A stretch of 49,678 nucleotides of DNA from Coriobacteriia bacterium (GCA_009776725.1 WRNE01000012.1:1-49678); one strand, 5' to 3'. Shown: positions 6,719 through 16,900, numbered from the stretch's first letter. Translations and numbers: made by a program. Notes: generated by a model from the letters alone, not told the origin.

Positions 6719-8140
6719 ATGTTTAAGTTCGAACTGGCAAGGTATGAAACGAACGCACGCACTGAAGTGGTTGCCGGATTGGTGACTTTCGTGACCATGG
6801 CTTACATCATAGTCGTCAACCAGGCGATTTTGAGCCAAACCGGAATACCCGCAGGCGCTGTGATTCTAGCCACTTGCATTGCTGCGGCAATCGGGACCTT
6901 TACCATGGCCTTGGCGAATGTGCCCTACGCACAGGCACCGGGGATGGGCTTGAACGCCTTCTTCACCTTTACCGTATGTTTTGGCCTAGGCTTTACTTGG
7001 CAGCAAGCCCTGGCCATGGTCTTTATCTGCGGGATCATTAACCTCCTAATCACCGTGACCAGCATTCGGAAGCACATCATCGCCTCTATCCCTCGGTCCT
7101 TGCAATGTGCGATCGGCGCCGGCATAGGCATTTTCATTGCCTATATCGGCATCAAAGACGCCGGCCTACTGTCATTTACCAGCGATCCTGGCACGTACTT
7201 AATGCTGGGAGACGGCGACCCGCTGACTTCGACGATCGTTGCCGGCTCTGGCGCTGTTCCGGGGATAGTGGCGATCAATACCCTGCCTTTGGTGATGGCG
7301 GTCGTCTCGATCGCCTTGATGGCTCTGCTGATGGTACGTAAAGTGCCTGGGGCGATTCTCATCTCCATCATTGCCTCGACAGTCATTGGCGCCCTATTCG
7401 GCCTGACCAGCTTCGATTTCTCGACCTACTTGGCAGGCCTTGGCGAGTCGTTCAGCCAGCTCGGCTCGGTCTTTGGCGTGTCTGTCACAGCCATACCCTC
7501 GCTTTTTTCTGACCCGACCAAGATAGTCTTGGTGATAGCAACGGTCTTCTCCTTCTCCCTGACAGACGTCTTTGACACCATCGGGACATTCATCGGCACC
7601 GGCCGCAGCACCGGGATCTTCTCCGACGAAGAGATCGACAACATGGCTAACACGAAAGGCTTTCAGACACGGCTGGACAAAGCCTTGCTTGCCGATGCCG
7701 CAGCCACATCGATAGGCTCGCTGTTTGGGACGTCCAACACAACAACCTATGTCGAGTCTGCTGCCGGTATCGCCGCAGGCGGGCGCACTGGGCTGACCGC
7801 GCTGACCACGGCAGTCTGCTTTGTGTTGGCAACCGTGCTAGCCCCCTTGGTGCTGGCTGTCCCGACTTGGGCAACCGCCCCGGCGCTGATCATCGTCGGA
7901 GTCTTAATGGCAGCTCCCTTGCAAGAGATCGACTGGCACGACCTAACCGAGGCCATTCCAGCCTTCTTTGCGGCAACGACGATGTCGTTCTTTTACAGCA
8001 TCTCCACAGGTATAGCCTTCGGCTTTATCTTCTACTGCCTGACCAAGCTGGCGACAGGCAAGCCAAAAGAGATCCATCCGGTACTGGCTGTTGTGACCGT
8101 TCTGTTTGTATTGAACTTCCTAGTGAGCGCGATGATCTAG
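6719..8140 (+). CDS. NCS2/AzgA-family purine (adenine/guanine/hypoxanthine) permease
   Basis: 473 residues, hydrophobic throughout, about 12-14 membrane segments. Seen: the AzgA/PbuG signature VAGLVTFVTMAYIIVVNQAI near residues 18-37, QAPGMGLNAFFTFT (about 78-91), SLTDVFDTIGTFIGTGRSTG (about 281-300) and GTSNTTTYVESAAGIAAGGR (about 340-359). Known: these are proton-coupled importers of nucleobases at the cytoplasmic membrane. The start follows GGAGTGGTCGA. No purine riboswitch was recognised in the 213 nt upstream. It is a single gene, divergent from the B12 riboswitch operon. An inverted-repeat element lies 42 nt after its stop. Confidence 0.9.
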   Translation: MFKFELARYETNARTEVVAGLVTFVTMAYIIVVNQAILSQTGIPAGAVILATCIAAAIGTFTMALANVPYAQAPGMGLNAFFTFTVCFGLGFTWQQALAMVFICGIINLLITVTSIRKHIIASIPRSLQCAIGAGIGIFIAYIGIKDAGLLSFTSDPGTYLMLGDGDPLTSTIVAGSGAVPGIVAINTLPLVMAVVSIALMALLMVRKVPGAILISIIASTVIGALFGLTSFDFSTYLAGLGESFSQLGSVFGVSVTAIPSLFSDPTKIVLVIATVFSFSLTDVFDTIGTFIGTGRSTGIFSDEEIDNMANTKGFQTRLDKALLADAAATSIGSLFGTSNTTTYVESAAGIAAGGRTGLTALTTAVCFVLATVLAPLVLAVPTWATAPALIIVGVLMAAPLQEIDWHDLTEAIPAFFAATTMSFFYSISTGIAFGFIFYCLTKLATGKPKEIHPVLAVVTVLFVLNFLVSAMI

Positions 8141-8182
8141 GGCTGTTCATGGGGTGTTGTGATTGGTAGTTATTACCTCGCC

Positions 8183-8324
8183 TGCTACAGAATTGCGATA
8201 GGGTACACTTTTTTACTAGTTTGGGAAAAACCCATAATGAAAAAGCCCAGGTCAGGAATTTGCTTAATCTGAGTTACATATGTTTTTACCCGAAATTAGT
8301 GTACCCTAACGCAATTCTGGAGCA
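8183..8324. repeat. 142-bp element bounded by 27-bp inverted repeats (MITE-like or long terminator hairpin)
   Basis: 8183-8209 and 8298-8324 are inverted repeats of 27 bp with only two mismatches, enclosing 88 bp with no ORF. No target-site duplication is obvious. This is the main content of the 384-bp gap between the permease and the methyltransferase gene; the rest (8325-8524) is AT-rich upstream DNA of the latter. It could be a non-autonomous insertion element or a very long stem ending the permease transcript. A repeat search over the whole genome would tell which. Confidence 0.65.
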
Positions 8325-8524
8325 CTTAGCCTTAATAAATATGTTAGGCAAAGAATAATATAACACTAGTATTTAGGTTAGACCACACCAATTGGAGCAA
8401 CCACAGGCGCATGCCCTCGTCAATCTTGCCCGCCATTCTCTGGGGCTCTCGTTTTGGAGTATAGTACCAGCAGAGATATAGACGAACCAACCAAGCTAAA
8501 CGAACAAATTGAAGGAGGAAAGCT

Positions 8525-9514
8525 ATGTTAAGTGTCAGAGACAATTTCATGCGTCTCGCTAACCGTGAAGTTCCAGAGTACATACCTGAGTACAACATGA
8601 TGTGGGCATTTAATATGCCACCTATGTTGATGGGTGAAAGAAACCCCGACGGGTCAGGAAAGAGCATATTTGGCGTGGAAAGCGTATTGCCCAGCGGTGT
8701 TTTGAACGTTCCAATGCCTAAAACACATGACTTCATACTCACAGATATCACCAAATGGCGCGATGTCATCAAGGTCCCTGTTGTGGACTTAGACGACTCT
8801 GCTTGGCAAGACCTGGCAAAGCAGGCCAATGACAGGCGCAACCCTGACCTGCCCTTTGGTGGCACCACAACTATGGGGTTCTTTCAGAACCTAGTTGCCT
8901 TCATGGGCTTTACCGAGGGCTTGTCGGCTTGCTTTGAGGAGCCAGAGGAAGTCAAGGACCTCTTGAACTACCTATGCGATTTTTATGAAGGCTTGGCTAA
9001 GAAGATGGTGCAGTTCTACAATCTAGACTTCGGCTACTTTGGCGACGACATCGCCCACGAGCGCAACCCCTTCCTGTCGCTAGAGATGTTCCAGGATATC
9101 TTTGCACCGGTTTGGCGGCGCTACTATGCAGTGTTCGTCGAGGCTGGGCTGCCTTGTGGGCACCACAACTGCGGGCACTTCGAACTGTACCTAGACGACT
9201 TGGTGGATATGGGAGTCAGTTTCTGGGATCCGGTGCAAGCCAGCAACGACGAGGCAGCAATCAAAGAGAAGTTCGGCACTAACCTGGCGATGTGCAGTGG
9301 AGGCCTGGACTTTCGTATGATGCCCGACGGTACAAGCGAAGAAGAGGTGCGCTTCTTAATGAGAGAGTATATGGACAAGATGGCACCGGGCGGCGGCTTT
9401 GCCCTGTTCGAGTACTCGCCAATGGGAATGGCTGCGTTTACCGAGGCTGAGATCGAGCGTGCCGGCTGGGCCTATGACGAGTTCGAGAAAAGACGCTACG
9501 ACTACTACAAGTAA
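8525..9514 (+). CDS. Uroporphyrinogen decarboxylase-fold methyltransferase (MtaA/CmuA-type corrinoid methyltransferase family)
   Basis: 329 residues, full length for the family. Seen: N-terminal PEYIPEYNMMW, a TIM-barrel core, and the candidate zinc ligands His214 and Cys216 (HHNCGH) with Cys257 (AMCSGG), matching the HxC...C arrangement of zinc methyltransferases rather than true HemE. Known: such proteins move methyl groups between a methyl donor, a corrinoid protein and a thiol or THF. No corrinoid protein or activator (RamA type) gene is adjacent, so it acts with a partner encoded elsewhere. Very strong GGAGGAAAGCT ribosome binding site; single-gene transcript ending at the hairpin 9544-9577. 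Substrate not predictable; O-demethylation or methylamine use are options. Confidence 0.75.
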   Translation: MLSVRDNFMRLANREVPEYIPEYNMMWAFNMPPMLMGERNPDGSGKSIFGVESVLPSGVLNVPMPKTHDFILTDITKWRDVIKVPVVDLDDSAWQDLAKQANDRRNPDLPFGGTTTMGFFQNLVAFMGFTEGLSACFEEPEEVKDLLNYLCDFYEGLAKKMVQFYNLDFGYFGDDIAHERNPFLSLEMFQDIFAPVWRRYYAVFVEAGLPCGHHNCGHFELYLDDLVDMGVSFWDPVQASNDEAAIKEKFGTNLAMCSGGLDFRMMPDGTSEEEVRFLMREYMDKMAPGGGFALFEYSPMGMAAFTEAEIERAGWAYDEFEKRRYDYYK

Positions 9515-9543
9515 GTATCGATACTAGCTCGAATAAAACTATC

Positions 9544-9577
9544 CACATCAGCCTGCCTTTAATGACAGGCTGATGTG
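9544..9577 (+). terminator. Hairpin after the UroD-type methyltransferase
   Basis: Perfect 12-bp arms 9544-9555 and 9566-9577 with a 10-nt loop, 30 nt after the stop codon. The following CTCTTG is only weakly U-rich, so termination may be partial. Confidence 0.7.
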
Positions 9578-9694
9578 CTCTTGATGCAAAAACCTACCGC
9601 TTACTTTCGAATACCTGTTTACCTGATCGAAAAATCAATCTTTTTGGTATCCTATTTACACTAAACACACCTATACCAGGGCATTGGAGGAGAA

Positions 9695-10462
9695 ATGGGA
9701 GAAGTGCCCCCAGAGGTTAGTGAAGGTCAAGAAGCCGAGTCAAACCTATCTGTTTCTGACACAGAACCAGAAAACCACAACGCCGCCATCAACTGGATGA
9801 ATAGTCTGTACAAAAGGCTTAGCAGCAATCAGCCTTTCAAATGGATTGTGAGTTGGGTCAACCAGAGCCTCTTTAGGCAGATCTTTACCTGGGTCATTCT
9901 AGCCATTGTCGTTTTCGGCTTTTTGGCCTGGTGGTGGGCAGACTGGTTGATCCTTCGCCCTTTGTTGCCTAAGAGCACAGACGGCAACGAGCCTGCACAG
10001 ATTCTCGAGTATGTGAAAACAATACTCCCGATAATCGGCGGAATCGGCGCTGTCGGCTACTTGGTCATAAAGTACCAAGAGCGAAATGCTGACAAGCGGT
10101 CTGAGGAAAGGGAAATCGTCGACCAAGTAGACAGACAGATGGCAGAAGCGATTCGAATGCTTGGGGATAAGGACGCAGCTTCGACCCGTATAGCCGGTGT
10201 GTATGCTTTGGCTGATATAGCTGATACAAAAAAGGGTACATACAGGCAAAAAGTAGTGAACATCTTATGTGGCTATTTGAGATCGGAACGCAAGCAAGAT
10301 AATGCTGTCGAATCCACGATTATCATGACAATCCGTGAGCACTTGCTGAAGAGTCGAGCTCTGTCTGATGGAAAGACATGGCTTGAACAGATAAAGAATA
10401 GCGACCAGCTTTGGTGTGATTGCACTTTCGACCTGCATGGAGCAACAATCACTGAAAACTGA
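9695..10462 (+). CDS. N-terminal membrane module of a pentapeptide-repeat protein, ended by an in-frame TGA
   Basis: 255 codons after a GGAGGAGAA ribosome binding site. Seen: an acidic N-terminus, two membrane segments (about 66-90 and 107-125), then a charged helix and IAGVYALADIAD...YRQKVVNILCGYLR (about 168-195). Known: actinobacterial pentapeptide-repeat proteins carry a similar 'GGIYALERIA ... VLAAFVR' module directly before their repeats. The frame stops at TGA 10460-10462 inside DLHGATITEN, just where the repeats should start. The same frame continues without another stop to 11830. So this is either the first half of a gene broken by one nonsense change, a readthrough gene, or a separate short protein. 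Membrane localisation is clear; biochemical role unknown. Confidence 0.65.
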   Translation: MGEVPPEVSEGQEAESNLSVSDTEPENHNAAINWMNSLYKRLSSNQPFKWIVSWVNQSLFRQIFTWVILAIVVFGFLAWWWADWLILRPLLPKSTDGNEPAQILEYVKTILPIIGGIGAVGYLVIKYQERNADKRSEEREIVDQVDRQMAEAIRMLGDKDAASTRIAGVYALADIADTKKGTYRQKVVNILCGYLRSERKQDNAVESTIIMTIREHLLKSRALSDGKTWLEQIKNSDQLWCDCTFDLHGATITEN

Positions 10463-11830
10463 AAACTTAGCAATTCATTGTTCGAAAATGAGGCTGATTT
10501 TAGTAATGTGGTTTTAAGTGGAAGCACCGACTTTGATGAAACTAGGTTTAGCGGTAATGCTTCGTTCGGAGTTGCAGCCTTCAGCGGGGATGCTAGGTTC
10601 GGAGGCGCGGCCTTCAACGGGGTTGCTTGGTTCGAAGGAGCAGCATTCAGCGGGGATGCATCGTTCACAAGCGCAGTTTTCAGCGGGGAAGCTTCATTCG
10701 GAGGAGCAGCATTCAGCGGGGATGTATCGTTCATAAGTGCAGCCTTCAACGACCATGCTTCGTTTGGAAGTGCAACCTTCAGCGGGGATGTATCGTTCAT
10801 AAGTGCAGCCTTCAACGACCATGCTTCGTTTGGAAGTGCAGCCTTCACTGGGGATGCTTCGTTCTACTTTGCAACCTTCAGCGGGGATGCTAGGTTCGAC
10901 GATGCAGCCTTCAAAGAGAGTGCTATGTTCGTCGATGCAACCTTCAGTGGGGGTGCTTCGTTCGGAGCTGCAGCATTCAAAGGCGATGCTTCGTTCGGAG
11001 CTGCAGCCTTCAAAGGCGATGCTTCGTTTGAAGATGCAACCTTCAATGGGAGAGCTAGGTTTGACCATGCAGTCTTCGGCAGTTATGTCTGGTTCAGCCG
11101 AGTAGTCTTCAGCGGGGATGCTAGGTTCTACGAGGCAGCCTTCAGCAGGAATGCCTGGTTCATCCATGTATTTTTCAGGGGGGATGCTTCGTTCGGAGCT
11201 GCAGCTTTCAACAGCGATGCTTCATTTGAATTTGCAGCCTTCAACGGGGATGCTAGGTTCAACAGAGCAGCCTTCAGCGGAGATGCTTCGTTCAGCCGAG
11301 TAGTCTTCAACGGGGATGCTTGGTTCAGAAATACAGCCTTCAGCAGTGCTGCTTGGTTCGGAGGTGCAGCATTCAGCAGTGCTGCTTGGTTCGACGATGC
11401 AGCCTTCAGCGGGGGTGCTGAGTTCAGCGGTATAGCCTTCAAAGGCGATGCTTCGTTCGGAGCTGCAGCCTTCAGCGGGGGTGTTTGGTTTGTCGGTGCA
11501 GCCTTCAATGGGGATGTTTGGTTCAACGATGCAGCCTTTTACGGGGATGCTTCGTTTGTAAATGCAGCATTCAACGGTAATACTGGGTTCAGCGAGGTAA
11601 TTTTTAGTGGTGCTTCTAAGTTCGATGATGCAAAATTCACAAAGCTTATAGATAATGATAATTCTGCATTCACACATGAGGTAGACTTCTCGGATGCTAC
11701 ATTTCCAGACGGATATGCGCTGACTACTGATGGCCTTCCACCGGGTGCTCACTGGATTGAAAAACCCATTGAGACACTTTCAACCCCAGCTGATGAATCA
11801 ACTGCCCTAGACAGCAGCGATTCAGAGTGA
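10463..11830 (+). pseudogene. Pentapeptide-repeat domain, in the same frame as the upstream membrane module but separated by TGA
   Basis: About 455 codons, in the same frame as 9695-10462. The first possible start is TTG at 10478, and no ribosome binding site precedes it. From about 10490 to 11660 there are roughly 75 consecutive five-residue repeats of the A-x-F-x-x type in a ten-residue rhythm (for example AAFSGDASFG), expected to fold as a right-handed quadrilateral beta-helix. The C-terminal tail is acidic and Ser/Thr-rich. Known: pentapeptide proteins include DNA mimics such as Qnr/MfpA but most are uncharacterised. Without its own start signal this part is probably made only by readthrough of the TGA or is a decayed gene fragment. 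The repeats are still perfectly open, arguing that any inactivation is recent. Confidence 0.55.
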
Positions 11831-12021
11831 AGTAGGTTATTATCGAGAATCTAACCGCCCCTGCCATCTCACTCGAACCCCCACCATCAAACAATCTCCG
11901 CCAAAGCCAAACTTTCTAACCACAAAACAACAATACACGCCCACTAAGGTGATCAAGCTGCAATTATGTGCTATATATAAAATCACTTAACAAACAGATC
12001 ATGGTTCAGAGAGGAATCATC

Positions 12022-12492
12022 GTGGCCAAACAAAAGACTCAATGCCATATTTGCAATTTCGAGGTTAAGGACGAGGTCTTGCCAGATTACTGTCCGCATT
12101 GCGGCACTTTCATAAGCGACCCTAGCCAAGAAACCAAGATTATGTCCGCATTCTCCAACTATCAGACCCCTACAGACAAAATCGCTAAACAAGGCACCAT
12201 TTATCTGACAAACCTGCGCTTGATCATAGCAAGGTACACACAAGTCGTAGGCGCCGGTCTAGCAGGTGCCCTGGTTGGAGCAGCGGTCAACAAAATCCGT
12301 GACGACTGGGGGTTTTCGATCCCCTTGGCTGATATTGTGTCAGCCGAGGAGGTAAAAGCCGGCTTGATCGGCAAGCTAATCGCATTCCAGCTCCAAGACG
12401 GCTCTGTCATTAAGATTAGCGCCACGCCTCGAGACAAGTGGATCGAAGCAACGCTTAAAGCACGTGACGAGCTGCTAGCATTAAACCGCTGA
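12022..12492 (+). CDS. Zinc-ribbon protein with a C-terminal GRAM/PH-like domain
   Basis: 156 residues from GTG 12022, chosen because AGAGAGGA lies 6 nt upstream; ATG 12001 and a further upstream ATG are in frame but lack a site. Seen: CHIC and CPHC (about residues 8-33), a four-cysteine zinc ribbon, then GTIYLTNLRLIIARY, the typical GRAM-like start where an added tag becomes a recognised 'label', a Gly/Ala-rich hydrophobic stretch, and IKISATPRDKWIEATLKARDE. Known: such small zinc-ribbon/PH proteins are common and mostly uncharacterised. It stands alone between the pentapeptide gene and a convergent thioesterase gene. Cytoplasmic or membrane-associated; function unknown. Confidence 0.6.
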   Translation: MAKQKTQCHICNFEVKDEVLPDYCPHCGTFISDPSQETKIMSAFSNYQTPTDKIAKQGTIYLTNLRLIIARYTQVVGAGLAGALVGAAVNKIRDDWGFSIPLADIVSAEEVKAGLIGKLIAFQLQDGSVIKISATPRDKWIEATLKARDELLALNR

Positions 12493-12553
12493 CTTGCCAC
12501 CATACAGCTGCCAAGCGCCAACGAGCCAAAGCACCGAGGTCTTCTCCAGATAA

Positions 12554-13063
12554 TTAAAGCTCAGGGGGATAAGGGCGCCGATCAGCAAACCAGTCGACCT
12601 CTGCCAATCCTTCGGGTGCGATGCGCTCAACTGCCATCTTCAAGTATTTCGCTGACGCTTGGATAGCCACCGACCCGTCAGCGAGATAGAGCTCGGCATC
12701 GCCTTCCAGCAAACGGGCGGTCTCGTTAGTCGTCCAGGCAATGGCTGTTAGCTCCTCGCCCAAAGGCACAGGCTTGCGGTACTTGACCGAAAGCTCGAGG
12801 GTGACGGCGAAGGAAGTCGGGTCTTTGACCTGCAGCAAGCGGCCGATCAGTTCGTCGAGGACAGAGCTGATCACTCCGCCATGCATACGCCCGGGGTAGC
12901 CTTGGTGCTCGTTTTGGGCTGTAAATTGGCAAGCCACACGCCCATCAGCAAGGTTTAAGAAGCGGGCGTGCAAACCGTAGCGGTTGTCTTCTCCACAGAC
13001 AAAACACATGCGTGAGATGCTTTGCGCGCTGTCTACTTTGATATGTTGTTCATTGTCTGGCAT
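12554..13063 (-). CDS. PaaI-family hotdog-fold thioesterase
   Basis: 169 residues. Seen: MCFVCGEDNRYGLHARF near the N-terminus, GYPGRMHGGVISSVLDELIG (about 56-75), which is the HGG...DE active-site helix of the PaaI/4HBT family, and LELSVKYRKPVPLGEEL (about 89-105), the central strand. Known: these enzymes hydrolyse acyl-CoA thioesters, often aromatic ones, as housekeeping of trapped CoA. The FVCG.DN.GL N-terminal segment is shared with a subgroup of short-chain acyl-CoA thioesterases. AAAGGATG lies upstream of ATG 13063. Divergent from the acidic protein gene; no operon partner. Substrate unknown. Confidence 0.8.
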   Translation of the reverse strand: MPDNEQHIKVDSAQSISRMCFVCGEDNRYGLHARFLNLADGRVACQFTAQNEHQGYPGRMHGGVISSVLDELIGRLLQVKDPTSFAVTLELSVKYRKPVPLGEELTAIAWTTNETARLLEGDAELYLADGSVAIQASAKYLKMAVERIAPEGLAEVDWFADRRPYPPEL

Positions 13064-13286
13064 TTAGTGGCATCCTTTCTGGTGGGTATATATAGTGTGT
13101 CGGCAAGGCCTCATCAGGCTCTCAAAATTCTTTAAGACTGGCATACGTTTCACGTCAGCTACATTTCAATTGCTGCATAGGCTGCGCGGTGTTTCGCACA
13201 AGGTACTATGCTAATCTAGCATACAGTTAAAACCTCTCCATATTGCTTTAGAAATCGTGTGGAGCCAAAAATGAAAAGGAGTTCAA

Positions 13287-13982
13287 ATGTCGGTTAACGA
13301 TGACGGTGTACTAGCTGATGACGATATTATTGGCGAGCTATCAGAGGACGATCCCATACAACGCGCAGTTTTCATTGCTTTGGACGAAGCCGCAGCTAAA
13401 CTTGACGAACAGGGTGAGTTCGAACCCTTTTTAACAATCGTTGAAGGCGACGAGATCCATATCGAGGAACAAGAGGGCTACACCGACGAAGAGATAATCG
13501 AGTCCGCCCGCCAAACCGTCTTCCAGATGGAAAAAGTCGCCGACGCGTACATTTTGACCTACAACGGCTACATCGAAATGGATGAGGGCGACAAAGACGC
13601 CATCATCGTCGAGTATGCTCTTGCCGGCGAGGACGAGGCCAATGTCATCGCCTGGGTCTACCAACAGCATGACGAGCACTTCCACTTCGAAGAGCCCCTT
13701 TACAGTTTAGGTACCTCACCAAGTCTATTTTCATCTGTGGAGAAGACCGGGCTCGGCGACCTTGACGACACACCGGCCCTTGAAGACACAACAGCCCTTG
13801 ACGACTTGGACTTCGAGGGCGACGACGATGACGACGACTTCGACGATGACGACGAACTAGACTTCAGCGATATCGACGACTTGGACTTCGAGACCATAGA
13901 GTTCGAAGAAGGCCTCGACGACGTCGATAGTATCTTTGATCTTGACGACGATGACGAACCAGACGACGAGACCAACGATTAA
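13287..13982 (+). CDS. Highly acidic protein with Asp-rich C-terminal tail, unknown function
   Basis: 231 residues after AAAAGGAGTTCAA. N-terminal two-thirds (1-150) looks folded: mixed helices and strands, including DEEIIESARQTVFQMEKVAD and AYILTYNGYIEM. The last 80 residues are almost only Asp, Glu, Leu and Phe, a disordered polyanionic tail with FEGDDDDDDFDDDDELDF and similar runs. No family recognised. The 3' end overlaps the start region of the DinG-type helicase, which implies translational coupling. An acidic tail next to a nuclease-helicase could be a DNA mimic or regulator of it, which is speculation. Confidence 0.7.
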   Translation: MSVNDDGVLADDDIIGELSEDDPIQRAVFIALDEAAAKLDEQGEFEPFLTIVEGDEIHIEEQEGYTDEEIIESARQTVFQMEKVADAYILTYNGYIEMDEGDKDAIIVEYALAGEDEANVIAWVYQQHDEHFHFEEPLYSLGTSPSLFSSVEKTGLGDLDDTPALEDTTALDDLDFEGDDDDDDFDDDDELDFSDIDDLDFETIEFEEGLDDVDSIFDLDDDDEPDDETND

Positions 13983-16900
13983 ACCAGCATTGTCCAGGCT
14001 GCTGATCCCTGGCACGGACGCTGATGTCTTACAAAACTATGCAACTTTAGCCGAGCGGGCTAAAGTTGCAGTCTTTGGGGCGTTCGAGGATGACATAGTC
14101 ACCCTTGATGTCGAGACTACCGGCTTGTCCTACCAGCGAGACACGCTGATCGAGATTGCGGCTGTCCGTCTGCGGGGCCCTGCAGTCATCGACCGTTTCT
14201 CGACTTTTGTCGACCCAGGCAGGTTGATTCCGCTACAGATTACCGAGCTGACATCGATTACCGATGCCGATGTTGCTGATGCGCCAAAAGCGCTAGCAGC
14301 AATCGAGCAGCTTGCAGAGTTTGTGGGCGACTCGACAGTCGTTGCCCATAATGCCGATTTTGACCGTAACATGCTGCGTTATGCCACAAAACAGCCCTTT
14401 GCGTTTATCGAGGACAACCCTTGGCTTGACTCGATCGAGCTGGCACGCATTGCGTTGCCGCGTTGCCGGTCATACGGGCTGGAAGCGCTTTCGGCAGCGT
14501 TTTGTGAGGAGCGAAGCACCCATCGGGCAATCGACGACGCCGAGCGCCTAGCCGAGCTTTGGCGTGTGCTATTGACGGCTTTGACTGACCTGCCCCCGGG
14601 CCTGGTAGCCTACATCGCCAGTATTTTTCCGGACTCGAACTGGGAGATGAGGTCACAAATCGCCCAGGTAGCAGGAAGCCTTAGCGGGGGTCTGGCAACA
14701 AACAGCCAGCCGTCGAATGTACGCTTTTCACTGGTTGAAGCTAGACGAAACCGTATGCAACAGCGCCCCCGGCAAGAAAAGCAGGATGCTTTGGAGCTGA
14801 TAGGCGGGCGCGGGAGCTTTAAGCCAATTGATACTGGCGAGCTAGAAGACGCCTTTACATCAGAAGGCCTGCTTGGCCTGATGTATGAGAATTTCGAGAC
14901 GCGTCAAGAACAGACAGAGATGGCTGTAGCTATTGCCAAGGCCTTCAACACCCATACGCATCTAGCAGTGGAGGCTGGGACCGGGGTAGGGAAGTCCATG
15001 GCGTACCTTTTGCCGATGACGCTGTTCGCTAAAGCTAACAACGTCTGCTGTGGAGTGGCTACAAAGACAAATACCTTACTTGACCAGCTTTTATATAGCG
15101 AACTGCCTCGACTGGCAGACGTTTTACCAGAGAACCTGGTATACGAGGCCTTAAAAGGCTACGACCATTACCCCTGCCTGCGTAAGCTCATTGGCCTGAC
15201 TAGGCAAAGCGAGCGCATCCTAGGGCACAACGGGATCACAACGCTTGCTGCACTCCTGGCCTTCGTCTGCCAGAGCTCTCGGGGGGATATGGACCACCTG
15301 CGTGTGCGTTTCGACGAGCTGTCGCGCTTCGAGGTCGTAGCCAATGCCGACGACTGCCTTAAGCGCAGGTGCACGTACTACAACAGTTGTTTGCTGCATG
15401 CCGCCCGCCGTGCGGCAACTGAGGCAGACATTGTGGTTACCAACCAGGCTCTGCTTTTTTGCGACCTTGATACCGAAGGCAGCATTTTGCCCAATATCCG
15501 CCACTGGGTAATCGACGAGGCCCATGGGGCCGAAGACGAGGCCCGCGACCAGCTCTCGTTTAACGTCAGCCCTAAGGAGCTGGCGCAAAGGCTCGACGCA
15601 TTGTTGTCCAGCCGAGGCTCCCTAATGGCGATCAAAGAGGCGGCATTGAGGATCCCTGCGGCTATGCCATTGGTTGAAAAGATCGACCAGACAATGGCCG
15701 AGTCGTCAGTCCTGCCAACAATATGCCGCTCTTTTTTAAGCGACGTCAAGGCCTTGGTCGAGCTAGCGGACCGGTCGAGCTATGACCGTGTCAGCCTTTG
15801 GATAAACGAAGCGATCCGTGACAGCGGTCCTTGGGCAGACCTTTTTTCGTCCGGCGCCTCGCTTTCGCGCCGGATGGCTAAGCTAAATGAAGACTGCCGA
15901 ACTATCGTGTCGTTTGCCAACGAGTTCGCCGAGCTGACCGAGCTGCAGGCAGACTTGATCGGACTGAGCTCCGAGATTGCCTCGTCCCTAGAGACCTTGG
16001 ACTTGATCCTAAACGGCGACGACCCGGCCTATGTCTACGCTGCTGACCTAGACCGCCGTCCCGAGCAGCAGTCCGACAGCCTCCAAGCCTTAAGGATCGA
16101 TGTTGGAGAAGTGCTTGCCGAGTCGCTTTACCCGAATACCCTAAGCGTGATATTTACCTCCGCCACTCTGGCCTCGACTGCCGAAGGCCCAAGGCCTCCA
16201 AGCAGGGGGGCTGCCGTCTCGCAAACCAAGGCGACGCTTGCCTCCAGCACCGCAGGCGAGGCTATCCGGGCAGCCATCGAGGCAGCAGGGGCAGCCGCCT
16301 CTGACGCCCCCGGGCTGGCGGAGCCTCAGCCGATCACCCCCCAGCCGCCGGCTACCCAGCCCTCGGCGTCATTTGACTATTTCGCTCAAACCAGCGGGCT
16401 CTCCCGCCTGCCAGCCGACAGCTGGAACAGCCTACAGCTTGCCAGCAGCTACGACTACGACAGCAACATGGCAATCTACCTGCCTACCGACATCCCTGAG
16501 CCGAACCAGTACGGATACCGCGAAGCCCTCGAAGAGCTGCTCTTCTCCGTACATGTTGCCCTCGGCGGGTCGGTTTTAAGCCTCTTCACCAACCGCCGCG
16601 AGATGGAAGACCTCTACAACCGCCTGCGCGATCGCATCGAGGACGCTGGGATTCAGCTTCGTTGCCAGTGGTCGGGCTATTCGAGCCGCCGCCTGTCGGA
16701 CGAGTTCCTAGCCAACCGCGAGCTCTCGCTTTTCGCCCTGCGCAGTTTCTGGCAGGGCTTTGACGCCCCTGGCGACACCTTGCGCTGTGTTATTATCCCC
16801 AAACTGCCCTTCGGGTCCCCCACTGATCCACTAGCCAGCGAGCGTGCTATTCGCGAGCGGGACAGCTGGAAGCGCTACTCCCTGCCCGAGGCCATCATCG

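Noticed and set aside
10460..10462. Selenocysteine at the in-frame TGA
   Set aside because: The position is not a redox site in the protein family and no convincing SECIS-like stem follows directly; nonsense or readthrough is more likely.
10273..11752. Long antisense and out-of-frame ORFs over the pentapeptide region
   Set aside because: They arise because the 15/30-bp repeat keeps several frames open at once. No ribosome binding sites, repetitive products, and the plus-strand frame 2 matches the known repeat pattern.
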